Assembly: GCA_016795385.1 (NCBI GenBank) | Contig: JAEUHI010000048.1 | Location: 1-64,000 of the forward strand | Source of the DNA: Verrucomicrobiales bacterium | GTDB taxonomy: Bacteria > Verrucomicrobiota > Verrucomicrobiia > Verrucomicrobiales > DEV007 | DNA: 64,000 nucleotides | Direction: 5' to 3' | In this document: piece after piece, positions 46,397-55,855 of the stretch | Layout of the letters: each line of letters starts with the position of its first letter | Position numbering within the stretch: position 1 is the first letter of the stretch | Position numbers and translations under genes: made by a program | The notes under the pieces: generated by a model | Told to the model about the DNA's origin: nothing | The model's database searches: none | The model's input: the letters and a program-made list of their open reading frames with translations, nothing else

Positions 46397-49300
46397 TCAA
46401 GAGGAGATGGGCTTCCGATCGCGGGCGGCCTGTTTGAAGGCGGTGGTGTAGTGGAGGTCGTTCCAGCGGTTGCCGTCGAACTTCCCGCCGCCGGCGAAGT
46501 CCTGGGTCTTCTCGTCCCAGGTCCAGAACCAGGGGAAGTCCTCCTTCTCGCGGGCGGGTTCGTTGCCCCGGTCTTTCTTCCACTGGATGTTCACCTTGGC
46601 GCGGAACAGACCGGCTCCCTTGCTGCCCCGGCTCAGGTCGGTGGCAAGGAAGGGGCGGGCGTTGAGGCGGACGCCGTCGTTGAGGTCCGGTTCCCAGCCG
46701 ATGGGCTGCTGGTGGAGCGGCTTCCAGCGGATGAAGAGATCGTAGGGTGGTTCCCCAGCGAGAATATTCTCCAGCACCCCGTGAAGTTCGAGCGCGGCGG
46801 CGAGCCGATCGTCGGCTCCGGCTTCGCCGTCGTTCACGGCGGCGCGCTGGCGGGTGATCCAGTCGTTGAGGTAGCCGTGGGTGAGGGCTTCGAGGGTCCG
46901 TCGACCCGCGCCCTTCGCGCCGGCCAGCTTGTGGTAGTTCACCAACGCATGGAAGCCGTCCTTCCGCCCATCCCAGAGGTGCCAGATGAAGGGGCGGCTC
47001 TGAAAAAGTTCGCAATGCTGGGCGAAGAATTCATCTCGGAGCCAGTCTTCCAGCGTTTTCGACTTGGAGCCCTTTGTTCCAGCGGCCGCGATGAGCTGGC
47101 TTTGGTCGTAAGTGCCGAGTGCCTCGCCCAACAACTCGTGGACTCGATCAGCCGCATTGGCTTCGCCACGCAGCGAGGTGAGGCAGACGATGCCGTCTTC
47201 GTCGGCAAAGCGCTCCAGGCCGTCCGCTTCCAACGCCGGGCAATCGGGAAAGGTGGAGCCGGTTTGGCGCGGCCACTGGTAGCCAAGTAATCGCGCCACG
47301 GCCACATGAAGGGACTGATCCGACCCTAGGGGGTGGCCATTGAACAACCACTGCGTCGGGTCGCTGGAAAACGGCTTCGGCAATCCGTCCGGATACTTCT
47401 CCGCCGCCACCTTCTGCCAGTGCGCTAGGTCGAAGGGGATCTTTCCGACCGTAGCGTTTGTAACCTTGAGAGACTGGTCCACGGCTCTAACTCGCCGTCC
47501 CATTTCTCCGGACTCGCAGAAACACCACACTGCAAGTTGGTTTTTTGGGTTTGACGGAACCAAGACGCCAGCGTTCTGATTGAATGGGAGTCCAAGGTAT
47601 AAAGTAGTTGGAAGGTCACCCATCAAGCTAACAACGACACCAGATTTTCCCCAAAATTGCGAACCGGCTTTCCAAATGCCGCTGCGATAACCTTGTGCCG
47701 CGAGGTCCTCCATGTAGTGGAACAGGTCTCCACGCCCGTTTTCCCAGCGAACCGCGTCGCAAAGTCCGCCGTAATGTAGTGTGGCTTCGACCGTCGATTG
47801 AGATGGGAGCCAAACCTCGCCGTGGCGCTGAACCTCCCAGTGCTTGATTAAGAATCGAGGCAGGTCGAACGTCTGCATCCCGGTGGCAGTAGATGCATAT
47901 TTGTTTAGCAGGTCTCCGCCTTGGTTTTCTTCGAAGCTTATTCGAGAATCAGGGTTCGCGAGTTGAACCCTTTGGCGAATTGCGGATGTGACTCCGGTGG
48001 ATAACTTGGCCTGCTTTTCTTTCGGGCCACTTTCGTCCGAAACGTCGAGCCCACTTATCAATTGTTCCGCATTCGGAGCTCTACGCGTTACAGCGAGAAG
48101 ACTCACGTTCACTACTTCGCCGGTGATTGTCTCGAAGGCACGAGCACCGAGACGGACGACGAATCTCCAAGTCTGTTCGCCGAGTAATCGATTTCTAAGT
48201 TTTTTGTAGGCATTCAAAAACAGAACCGCCTGAGGAGTCACTAGCGCTGATGTTCCTCCACAATCACAAAAACTCACAGAACGTTCAATGAAGCTCGTCG
48301 CTAGATCAAATTTCGCGTCAGGATGAAAACGATCGCAGTAATCTTGGATTACTTCGTTCTGCTTGCCGCGTCCTAGGTAAGGCACATTGGTAGCGACGAG
48401 GGTGAACTGCCCGGCGAGAATCTCCGCTGCCTTAGCCAAACCCCGAGCCGTCACGGCCATTTCGTGGGCGGCATCGTCCCCGGCTTCCTGCGCCAGCGCC
48501 TTCTCCAGCAACGGCTGAAGTTGCTGGAAACCGGCCTCCAGAAGATCACCCCCACCCACGCGAGGGTTGAGGAGGCTGCCCAGCACGGGAGCTTTTTCAA
48601 AAAGCCGGTAGAGCCGCTCCATGCCCGATTTCAGTTTCTGGGAGAGCAAACTCTCTTCGCGTGCGCCCAGTAGATCGGTATCCGGCGCCAGAACGGAGTC
48701 GGAGACTGCGGCAGCGCGCTCGGCGAGTTTCAGCCAATCTTCTTTCTTCGCCCGCGGCGCCAATCCACAACAGGCAATGTGGAGCGGCGGCAGCACTTGA
48801 TAACCGGCCAGCTTCCAAGCCGTCAGCGCCAAATTGAACGCCCCGATCTGACAACAACGCGGGTCGAGTTCCAGCCCGTGGATGTTGTCCCGCAGCACCG
48901 CGCATACCGCATCGGCGGCTTCCAGCCCCTCCTCCTCCATCCGCAAGCGGGCGAGAATCGGCAGCGCGAACACCGGGAAATGCCCCGAGCCCATGCAGGG
49001 ATCGAGGAAGGTGATGCCCTTGGCCTCACGAGGCCAACCATCAAAGGTGCCGGCGGCAGGGCTCCAAGTCCTCGTCTCCTCGTCCTGAACGAAGCGGAGG
49101 TAGGTCCAGGTGATTCCGATACCGTCCCGCTCCGGCAAGGAGGCCTTGGCGCGCGCCTCTTCTTCACTCGCGGCCTCGATCGGCCCGAGCTTGCCCGCCC
49201 ACCACGCGCCGAGCGTGTTGTGGAGCAGGAATTCGACCATGTAATCCTCGGTGAAGAGCTGGGTGACCGGCGAAATCTCATCGGCCCCGATCTTCACGCC

Positions 49301-49894
49301 TGACTCGTTGACTTCCTTTTTCCGCTTCGTCTGCCAGAACTGGTAGGTCCAGCCGAGCGAATCGTCGGCGGTGAAAACATCGGTCGGCAGTTCGTTGAGG
49401 ATGGCCGTCAGCTTGTTCCGCGCCTCGGTCGGCAGCCGCAGTTGCAGCACGGGGTCGTCCTGTCGGAACACCTCCGGGAGCATGTGCTGCGCGAAACGCG
49501 CCGCCAGTTCCCACCGGTCGAGTCCTTCGTCCCGCGCCAGCTCCTCGCATTCCTCCAGAGACACCGCCACCCCCCACTCCGGATGACGGAGCAGTTCATT
49601 CTCCGCCAGGAACCGGGCGAAGAGCATCCGGTGCCAATGCTCGTAGGCGCACTCCTGGACAAGGTGGTCAGTCTTCTGGGAATCGTCGGCCTTCAGCACG
49701 TCGCCCGCCTGCCGGCCCCGCGCCCGCAAACGCCGGCGCAGCGCCTCACCGTCCTTGTCGAGATGTCCGGGCTTCTTGCCATCGCCCACGCCCAGCGCGA
49801 TCAACGCCGCCCGGCCGCCCTTCGTCGCCTCCTCGCGGGCGGCGAGCACGGCTTTCTCCAGTTTTCCTCGCAGGTCTTTGGGTAGGGTTGGCAT
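46397..49894 (-). CDS. pglX: BREX adenine-specific DNA methyltransferase PglX
   Basis: 1165 residues. Helical N-terminus ('VLAAREEATKGGRAALIALG'), then the SAM-binding motif 'GITFLDPCMGSGHFPVFALP' (about residue 296) and catalytic motif 'LVATNVPYLGRGKQNEVIQD' (about 500); NVPY stands where most N6-adenine methylases have NPPY. The C-terminal half is target recognition. The last ~83 residues are duplicated in the chimeric gene. PglX marks host DNA at N6-adenine and lets BREX tell self from phage. Full length for the family; 4 bp from the TIR gene. Confidence 0.94.
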   Translation of the reverse strand: MPTLPKDLRGKLEKAVLAAREEATKGGRAALIALGVGDGKKPGHLDKDGEALRRRLRARGRQAGDVLKADDSQKTDHLVQECAYEHWHRMLFARFLAENELLRHPEWGVAVSLEECEELARDEGLDRWELAARFAQHMLPEVFRQDDPVLQLRLPTEARNKLTAILNELPTDVFTADDSLGWTYQFWQTKRKKEVNESGVKIGADEISPVTQLFTEDYMVEFLLHNTLGAWWAGKLGPIEAASEEEARAKASLPERDGIGITWTYLRFVQDEETRTWSPAAGTFDGWPREAKGITFLDPCMGSGHFPVFALPILARLRMEEEGLEAADAVCAVLRDNIHGLELDPRCCQIGAFNLALTAWKLAGYQVLPPLHIACCGLAPRAKKEDWLKLAERAAAVSDSVLAPDTDLLGAREESLLSQKLKSGMERLYRLFEKAPVLGSLLNPRVGGGDLLEAGFQQLQPLLEKALAQEAGDDAAHEMAVTARGLAKAAEILAGQFTLVATNVPYLGRGKQNEVIQDYCDRFHPDAKFDLATSFIERSVSFCDCGGTSALVTPQAVLFLNAYKKLRNRLLGEQTWRFVVRLGARAFETITGEVVNVSLLAVTRRAPNAEQLISGLDVSDESGPKEKQAKLSTGVTSAIRQRVQLANPDSRISFEENQGGDLLNKYASTATGMQTFDLPRFLIKHWEVQRHGEVWLPSQSTVEATLHYGGLCDAVRWENGRGDLFHYMEDLAAQGYRSGIWKAGSQFWGKSGVVVSLMGDLPTTLYLGLPFNQNAGVLVPSNPKNQLAVWCFCESGEMGRRVRAVDQSLKVTNATVGKIPFDLAHWQKVAAEKYPDGLPKPFSSDPTQWLFNGHPLGSDQSLHVAVARLLGYQWPRQTGSTFPDCPALEADGLERFADEDGIVCLTSLRGEANAADRVHELLGEALGTYDQSQLIAAAGTKGSKSKTLEDWLRDEFFAQHCELFQSRPFIWHLWDGRKDGFHALVNYHKLAGAKGAGRRTLEALTHGYLNDWITRQRAAVNDGEAGADDRLAAALELHGVLENILAGEPPYDLFIRWKPLHQQPIGWEPDLNDGVRLNARPFLATDLSRGSKGAGLFRAKVNIQWKKDRGNEPAREKEDFPWFWTWDEKTQDFAGGGKFDGNRWNDLHYTTAFKQAARDRKPISS
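46416..46669 (-). repeat. Direct repeat, pglX 3' end (parent copy)
   Basis: 254 bp at the end of pglX, copied at 44020-44273 (2396 bp away, same orientation). Recombination between the copies would delete the OLD-like ATPase gene cleanly and leave a pglX with the chimera's tail. Confidence 0.9.
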
Positions 49895-49898
49895 GGCT

Positions 49899-50951
49899 TT
49901 AGACGTGGGCTAGGAATTGTCCCCAAAATTCCTTGTTGCCCATACTGAGCGGGAACTTGTATTCCTCCAAGAAGGCGGCAACGAAGGGTGATTGATCATC
50001 GAACTTTTGTTCGCTGATAAAGTTGGCTAACTCTTGGAGTGCCTGCTCAGCTTTCGCGACGCGGGGGTGCGCCGTATTCGCCGAGCATGTGTTGTCTTCA
50101 TGGTCGACAAGCTCGTCAATCTCTTCTGCTGCATTGACGTCATCCCAATCGTCCCGATCAGGTCGAAACTCTCCACCTCGCATATGCCAGTAGAGGGCCG
50201 ACCTTGTGGCTGAACGCAGTTGGCCGAGCGCGCTCGAAGCAGCTTCGCAGAGCTTCTCAAACTGATCTTCATCATCGGTAAACTCCGCGAGCGCTGCCCT
50301 CACTTGCTTGGCATCCTTGCATTTTCCGAGGGCCTTGTTTTTCTCGTTCAAAAGCGCAATTTCGTCGTTCTTCGCAGATAGTTCCTCTAACGCCGCCGCA
50401 TAGTTCTCCTCGGCTGTCATAAGCTCGGAACGATCTACCTTTGCCGGCTTGGGAAGCTTGGAGATGATCTTCCGCGCCTCCTTCAAAAATTCGTCCCGCT
50501 TGAGATTCCATCGGGCTGTTTTAACGTCAGTATTAAGATTGTCCCTGACGACATCGCGAAGCTCATCAAGTGAGGCGGCCTCAAGGATGTCACTCGCCTG
50601 CGCGACTTTCAGCACGCCGTGAAGATCGCTTTTTGCTAGAGGCGGAACCACCAACGGGAACACATTCAACCCCATCCCCCACGCCGCACCCATTTCACAA
50701 ACACAGAAGATACTCGCAAAGTAGTTTTCGGTGAGGAGGAGAATCACCAGCTTCGCGCCCTGAATTTGCTCACGCAAAAACTGAATAAAACTGTCCGTTC
50801 CTGCTGGAATTCCCATGCCTTCCAAGGACGTGCAGAGGATCCGATCAGAACTGACGTTGCACCCGTTGTTCAGGAGAGTGTCCACAAGCTTCTCAGCCAG
50901 AGCCTTATCGGCCGAGCAGTGACTGATAAAAATGTCGTGTTGTGAAGGCAT
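49899..50951 (-). CDS. TIR-domain protein inside the BREX operon
   Basis: 350 residues. TIR domain at residues 1-150: 'HDIFISHCSADKALAEKLVD' (strand A, box 1), 'GAKLVILLLTENYFASIFCV' and 'CEMGAAWGMGLNVFPLVVPP' with the probable NADase glutamate E86. A middle helical, Glu/Lys-rich part follows ('LSAKNDEIALLNEKNKALGK', likely coiled coil). A C-terminal domain of unknown type contains 'SALYWHMRGGEFRPDRDDWD'. TIR proteins in defence islands usually deplete NAD+ after sensing phage. It sits 34 bp after brxC and 4 bp before pglX, so it is co-transcribed with the BREX core. Confidence 0.85.
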   Translation of the reverse strand: MPSQHDIFISHCSADKALAEKLVDTLLNNGCNVSSDRILCTSLEGMGIPAGTDSFIQFLREQIQGAKLVILLLTENYFASIFCVCEMGAAWGMGLNVFPLVVPPLAKSDLHGVLKVAQASDILEAASLDELRDVVRDNLNTDVKTARWNLKRDEFLKEARKIISKLPKPAKVDRSELMTAEENYAAALEELSAKNDEIALLNEKNKALGKCKDAKQVRAALAEFTDDEDQFEKLCEAASSALGQLRSATRSALYWHMRGGEFRPDRDDWDDVNAAEEIDELVDHEDNTCSANTAHPRVAKAEQALQELANFISEQKFDDQSPFVAAFLEEYKFPLSMGNKEFWGQFLAHV

Positions 50952-50984
50952 GATTTGGCAAAGGGCTAATCGATCAGACAGGGT

Positions 50985-53900
50985 TCAAAGGATGACCGGA
51001 CCCTCTTTCAGTTTCGGCTCCACCGCGGCCCTAACGTCGGCGATCCAGGCGTCCAGATCGGCAGCGGACTGGAGGGTGCGGGACGGCAGGTGGACTTTCT
51101 GGGCCTTCGGCTCCAGGAGTTTCGCCGCCTTCGCCGCCGCGTTCTGGAATCGGACCGGCAGCGCGGCCGTCTTGTCCTGCCACCACGGCAGCGGAGTCGC
51201 CTGGAGAGTCCGAACCAACTGGTCTTCGGTCCCTACCTCCAATCCCGGAGGAACGCCGATCCCTTCCTCAGCGAGGATAGCGCGACGTTGTTCGCCCGTC
51301 AGCTTTTTCCAGCTATCAGATGCCTCAAGCGCGGCCATCTGGGAGGATTGCTCGTCGCAATACTGCTGATGGGCGCCGGTCACGGCCGTGCGCAGAACCT
51401 GGGCGCACTTTTTGACGAGCGGTGAAACGTGGTCGGCGGAATCGAGCAGCAACCGCCCCTCGATGACGCTCTTCGCACTCGTCTCGACCTCATCGAGTTC
51501 GGCCATGCTCTTCCCCACCGAGAGCAGGCGCTGGAGCTGCTCCCAGATCGGCTGGCGTTTTTCGGCCAGCTCGGCGGCCTTCTTCCAATCGGCGGCCTCC
51601 GACTTGAGGGCCTCTGCCTGGGTGAGGAGCGCCGCCAGCCGTTCGTTGCCGGCCATGGCGCGCAGATCTGAAATCGACTGGGTCTTCGGTGATTCCGGGA
51701 GCGGCGCGGGACCACCGGCCTTCGCGGCCAGACTCGCAAGAGCATCCAGGTATTCGGTCGATTTCACCTCCGGGTCGTCGCTCGCCTTCGCGGAGACACC
51801 GGCTTCTTGGAAGAGCCCCCGCAGCTTGATCTTGTCCTGGGCCGTGAGGGTGACGGTCTCAGTGCGAAACTCGGTCTTGGCGATCTTGTTCTGGTCCAGG
51901 TGACCCACACCGAGAGGCGCATTGTTGTAGCGGGCGGTCAGGTGTCCTCCCGCATGGAGCGCGATCAAGGCACCGTCGATGGCATCCCGGTCCCAGCCAA
52001 AGGGAGAATCGCTGAAGTGCTTGCGCACATCGGCCCCTGTCATTCCGGAACCAACTTTCAGCAACACTTCGCGGGTCACCGAGTGGCTCTCGGTGCTGCC
52101 GCTCCAGTCGATCACCGACAGCGGTGAATCGTCGCCGCTTCGGGCACGCCCGATCACCACCGACCAGTTCTTGTGGTCGGCTTCCGAGAAGCGCGGAAAC
52201 AGGCGGTCGAGGGCGTCCAAAGCGCCCTCGCGAACCTTGTCCGCTAGGCTGATCTGAATCAGCTCGGATCCGCCGCCTTTGTAAACCTTGGCACTGCCGA
52301 TGATCTGACCAATGAGAGATTTCCGCATGCGCTCGGCATCCCCAAGGCGCGTGGCCATCGAGGCGCGGGCTTCCTCGCCCTCGTGGGTTGCTGGCACGCC
52401 CTTGAAGTCAATGGTGCCGCGGGCCGCCTCCTCGCGAACGATCTGCTGACGTAGCTCGTCGGACGATGCCTTCGGGATGAAGACAAACAGGATCGGGCTA
52501 TCGGTGCCGGCAGCCTTGGCCGCGTCCACCACGTTCTTCTCGGTACAACTCCAGCCGTCCTGAATCCAGACGGGGATGTCGGAGCCGGACGCTGCCGGCG
52601 CTTCAGAGCCGAAGTGGAGGGCCAGTTTCCTCGGCACCTTCGCAGTGCCCTGCTGGACGCGAATGCCGGTCACTTCCTCCTGGGCGGCAACCCGGAGATA
52701 AGTCTCCCGCTTCTGGTGAATGGGAAGCTCGTTCCCGGAAATCTGGGTGACGCGGTTGCGGAACTCCTTTTCCCATTCCAGCGACTCACGGGTCTGGAGG
52801 TTGTACTCATCGCCGTCCTTCAACAGGATTCCGTCGTCGGCGAGCTTCTGAAGGAGGAGGGGCACTTCCTTGCGCAGCTTGGGACCGTCGTTGATCAGGT
52901 CCGTCACCAGCAGGTCGGCGAGCATTTCGGGGGTGGCGCGCACTCCGCTGTCAGATCCCGCCTCGCGGGGAAGTTTCCTGACCAAGAAGACGAGACTGCA
53001 AAGGCGCGAGGCCAGATGTCCCTGCTCGGTGCCGTCGTTCAGATTCCGGATACGCTCGTCGAGTTCCCGAAGCAGAACGCCCTGCTGCACCATGGCGGCC
53101 TGGAGCTGCTCGAACATGAAATCGGCCGGAACAACATTGCCGACCGGTTGTTCGGCGAAGTCGTGCAGCGCGTCGTGGATCATGCGAAGCTGCGTTCGCA
53201 GCATGCTGCTCGTCCCCGCCGGGTCCACCGCCCGGCTGACCTGTTCCCAGAAGCGGCGGCGGACGGGAAGGATCGGGTAGTCATCCGTGAGGATGTCCCG
53301 ATCACTGCTCCGGAAGGCCAGGGTCGTACCGGTGAGCTGGCGCTCGATCTCGCCAACGTGCTTCGAGAGTTCCTTGCGAAGCGAATCCACCTTCTCTGGA
53401 CGCTTGGCGAGTAGGATGCGCCGGGTCACATTCTCGACATCGGCATCTGACAGCTCGACCGGGATGGTAAATCGGGCGCGCATCCAGGCGAATTCCGGCA
53501 CCTCCGTGCTCAGGGCGCTCTGGCCGGCACCGACGAGAAGCACGCGGCTCTCCATCTGCTTGGCGAGGGACTCCGCCACCTCGACCACCTGCCGGGTGCG
53601 TTCGAGGTTGTTGCGTACAAAGATCTGCACCTCGTCGAGAACGATGATGGTCAGGGGCAATTCTCCGTCTCTCTCAAGGATCTCCCGCGTCATGCGCAGG
53701 AATTCGGCGGTGTCGATGTCCGTAGGCTGGGAAAACTCGCGACGAATCAATTCGCGAACTTCCGCGTCGCTGCCCAGAGTCGGATCGGACTCGAGCAAGG
53801 CCTTGCGAATGACCGGGCTGACGGAGAGATCGACCAGTTCCCGATCGAACTCCTTACCGGCGGCTTTGACGGCGGCTACCATCTGGTCGTAGAAGCCGTG

Positions 53901-54443
53901 GTTCTTCAGGTAGAGGCAGAACTTGGCCAGCCGATACTGTTCCGGCAGGCCGCAGCTGCGAAGAAGGATGCCCAGGATGGTGAGGCGCACACTCTCGCTG
54001 CTGCCCGAGGGAAGAATGCCCAGCGCCGAATGCAGGCCACCAGCCCGACGCGCCTGGGTGTCGAGTTCCTTGAGCGCCGCCTCGACCTCCGCCGGAAGCG
54101 ACGGCACGAGGCTCCGAGCGGTCACTCCGTCTTCGGAGAACTCCGTGTTCACCCACAGGTGTCCCAGCATCTTGAGGAGATGGGATTTGCCGCTTCCGTA
54201 AAAGCCGCTCACCCAGGCGGCAGGCTGATTGGTTCCGCCGACGTGGCTCAGGAAAGAGTCCATGATCCGCAACATCCCATCGGCGTACTGGCCTTCGCAG
54301 ACGAAGTTGGCCAGTTCCTGCCGCAGTTCCTTCTGGAGGGCTTTCCGTTCCTGCGGGGTGACGCCGTCGCTGATGCGGGCCTGCCCATTGTTCATGAGCT
54401 GGGCCGTAGCCGGATCGCGAAGAAACAGTTCTCGGTTGTTCAT
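50985..54443 (-). CDS. brxC: BREX P-loop ATPase BrxC
   Basis: 1152 residues from MNNRELFLRDPATAQLMNNG; an upstream start would add 15 residues overlapping brxB. Walker A 'VSGFYGSGKSHLLKMLGHLW' at residues ~78-97; Walker B 'LPLTIIVLDEVQIFVRNNLE'; 'VLLVGAGQSALSTEVPEFAW' follows. A coiled-coil-rich C-terminus ('ALLTQAEALKSEAADWKKAA') ends the protein. BrxC is a core ATPase of all BREX types. It begins 11 bp after the brxB stop. Confidence 0.94.
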   Translation of the reverse strand: MNNRELFLRDPATAQLMNNGQARISDGVTPQERKALQKELRQELANFVCEGQYADGMLRIMDSFLSHVGGTNQPAAWVSGFYGSGKSHLLKMLGHLWVNTEFSEDGVTARSLVPSLPAEVEAALKELDTQARRAGGLHSALGILPSGSSESVRLTILGILLRSCGLPEQYRLAKFCLYLKNHGFYDQMVAAVKAAGKEFDRELVDLSVSPVIRKALLESDPTLGSDAEVRELIRREFSQPTDIDTAEFLRMTREILERDGELPLTIIVLDEVQIFVRNNLERTRQVVEVAESLAKQMESRVLLVGAGQSALSTEVPEFAWMRARFTIPVELSDADVENVTRRILLAKRPEKVDSLRKELSKHVGEIERQLTGTTLAFRSSDRDILTDDYPILPVRRRFWEQVSRAVDPAGTSSMLRTQLRMIHDALHDFAEQPVGNVVPADFMFEQLQAAMVQQGVLLRELDERIRNLNDGTEQGHLASRLCSLVFLVRKLPREAGSDSGVRATPEMLADLLVTDLINDGPKLRKEVPLLLQKLADDGILLKDGDEYNLQTRESLEWEKEFRNRVTQISGNELPIHQKRETYLRVAAQEEVTGIRVQQGTAKVPRKLALHFGSEAPAASGSDIPVWIQDGWSCTEKNVVDAAKAAGTDSPILFVFIPKASSDELRQQIVREEAARGTIDFKGVPATHEGEEARASMATRLGDAERMRKSLIGQIIGSAKVYKGGGSELIQISLADKVREGALDALDRLFPRFSEADHKNWSVVIGRARSGDDSPLSVIDWSGSTESHSVTREVLLKVGSGMTGADVRKHFSDSPFGWDRDAIDGALIALHAGGHLTARYNNAPLGVGHLDQNKIAKTEFRTETVTLTAQDKIKLRGLFQEAGVSAKASDDPEVKSTEYLDALASLAAKAGGPAPLPESPKTQSISDLRAMAGNERLAALLTQAEALKSEAADWKKAAELAEKRQPIWEQLQRLLSVGKSMAELDEVETSAKSVIEGRLLLDSADHVSPLVKKCAQVLRTAVTGAHQQYCDEQSSQMAALEASDSWKKLTGEQRRAILAEEGIGVPPGLEVGTEDQLVRTLQATPLPWWQDKTAALPVRFQNAAAKAAKLLEPKAQKVHLPSRTLQSAADLDAWIADVRAAVEPKLKEGPVIL

Positions 54444-54454
54444 AGGGATCTGGG

Positions 54455-55009
54455 TTAGGAGGCGATGGGAGTGGCGAGGTAGTTCCATCCATCGCGCGCA
54501 TCCAGCATGCGATAGACATTCTGTTCGTAGGTGCCCGGAAAGAACACGACGACCCGGCCTCGGATGTCCGGCTGGATTTTCTCCAAAGTGGCGTGGAGAG
54601 TGGCAAAGCCGAAGAGAGCCGCGACCCCGTGCACGGCGACGACACTCTCGCCCGTGGCCTCCTCACTCGCCACCACCGAACGAAGCTTCTCGACACAGAA
54701 CGCGGTGAAGCCATAGGCCGTGTCCGCCTTCATCTTGTCGTCGAGCAGATCGGGGGAGGAGAAATACTCCTCCGGGTAGGACTCACCGGCCATCCATTCG
54801 GGGAAGCAGTTGGTGAAGTCCACCTCCAGCCACGGGTGGCCGGACGCAACGGTGCGGTTTTCGAAGTCCTTGAGCTTGGCCCTAAGCTTGCGCTCGTCTT
54901 CCTTCGGGTAAACGACGAAGACAATGCGCTGAGCACCGGGCAGGTTTCGCTGCCATGGGGCCGAGAGATGCCGTTCGTACTGGTCGGCGATTTCGTCAAT
55001 GCGTGCCAC
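54455..55009 (-). CDS. brxB: BREX protein BrxB (DUF1788)
   Basis: 184 residues, GTG start at 55009, overlapping the end of brxA by 14 bp. DUF1788 signatures are 'QRIVFVVYPKEDERKLRAKL', 'GHPWLEVDFTNCFPEWMAGE', 'VVAVHGVAALFGFATLHATL' and 'IRGRVVVFFPGTYEQNVYRM'. A small core BREX protein required for defence; biochemical role unclear. Confidence 0.92.
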   Translation of the reverse strand: MARIDEIADQYERHLSAPWQRNLPGAQRIVFVVYPKEDERKLRAKLKDFENRTVASGHPWLEVDFTNCFPEWMAGESYPEEYFSSPDLLDDKMKADTAYGFTAFCVEKLRSVVASEEATGESVVAVHGVAALFGFATLHATLEKIQPDIRGRVVVFFPGTYEQNVYRMLDARDGWNYLATPIAS

Positions 55010-55781
55010 GGGATTCGATGAGTTCTTTGTTGGTCAGCAAGGTGGAGAACCCGAGTTCGACGATTTCTCCGGCGATTTTCAAATCCAGATAGCCAAGGCG
55101 CTTTGCTTCCATGGCGATCGGCCGGAGTTCACCGGGGCTCGCATCGAGCACCTGTGTCCACTCCGATTCAAAGAGTCTCGCGCCCCTGATCCCTTGCAAG
55201 AATCCAAGAATCAGGGCGTAGGTCAATGCCCCAGGTGTGACTCTTACCTTCCTCCGAAATTTGCGAACCCTCCCGTCCAGATGACCGCTTTGAGCCCACG
55301 AGGAGGACGCGTTTCTCACGACCTTGTCGAGGGTGGCATCGTTGAGGCGATCGGCAACCTGATGGCGGACGGCATTCGTCATGGATTGCCTGGAGAGCTC
55401 TTCCCCCGCGCGCATCTCAAGCACCGCAGCACTAGTGGCTCGCAGGAGCGGATCGCGTGCCAACGCGCACAGGAGCGCGATGAGCGGCCGCCCCTCTTGA
55501 TCCCGATTCCACAGATAGCGGAGGATCCGAAAAAGCGGTTCTGCGGGGTCGATGCAGTAGAGTTCTGAGAGTCGCTGCACCGTGAGCTTGCGGGTGGCGG
55601 CGGTCTGCTTGCCGAGCGCATTTTCCTCAACCGCCGCGGACACGTAGGCAGCCCGGCTGCAATCACGGGGGCAGGCGTTCAGAAGGGCGGTGAGTTCGAC
55701 CAGCATCATGGTTCTGCTGGTGTGCGTACCCTTGTCGCCGGTCCGAAAACCGAGCCGCTCGTTGTAGGGGTGAGGAGTCAT
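54996..55781 (-). CDS. brxA: BREX protein BrxA (DUF1819-like)
   Basis: 261 residues from MTPHPYNERLGFRTGDKGTH; the frame is open further upstream but there overlaps the divergent gene's promoter. Helical DNA-binding-like protein: 'LVELTALLNACPRDCSRAAY', 'KQTAATRKLTVQRLSELYCI', 'RKFRRKVRVTPGALTYALIL' and 'FLQGIRGARLFESEWTQVLD'. First gene of the operon, in the position where type 1 BREX has brxA. The sequence family was assigned partly by this position. Confidence 0.82.
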   Translation of the reverse strand: MTPHPYNERLGFRTGDKGTHTSRTMMLVELTALLNACPRDCSRAAYVSAAVEENALGKQTAATRKLTVQRLSELYCIDPAEPLFRILRYLWNRDQEGRPLIALLCALARDPLLRATSAAVLEMRAGEELSRQSMTNAVRHQVADRLNDATLDKVVRNASSSWAQSGHLDGRVRKFRRKVRVTPGALTYALILGFLQGIRGARLFESEWTQVLDASPGELRPIAMEAKRLGYLDLKIAGEIVELGFSTLLTNKELIESRGTH

Positions 55782-55831
55782 TGGCGGCAACCCTACCCCG
55801 GGGGCAAGCACTGTCAACGGAAGATTCAAAT

Positions 55832-55855
55832 CTCGCCGGCAAACTTGCCGGCGAG
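55832..55855. promoter_or_regulatory. Perfect palindrome in the divergent BREX / MBL promoter region
   Basis: CTCGCCGGCAA (55832-55842) and TTGCCGGCGAG (55845-55855) are perfect inverted repeats with a 2-bp gap, 51 bp before the brxA start and 122 bp before the MBL gene. No T-run follows on either strand, which argues against a terminator. A dimeric repressor operator controlling both directions is the simplest reading. No regulator gene is seen nearby. Confidence 0.6.

Noticed and set aside
45936..47015. 359-codon minus-strand frame across the pglX end and the OLD-like gene start
   Set aside because: It is out of frame with both real genes and reads as Arg/Pro-rich low-complexity protein.
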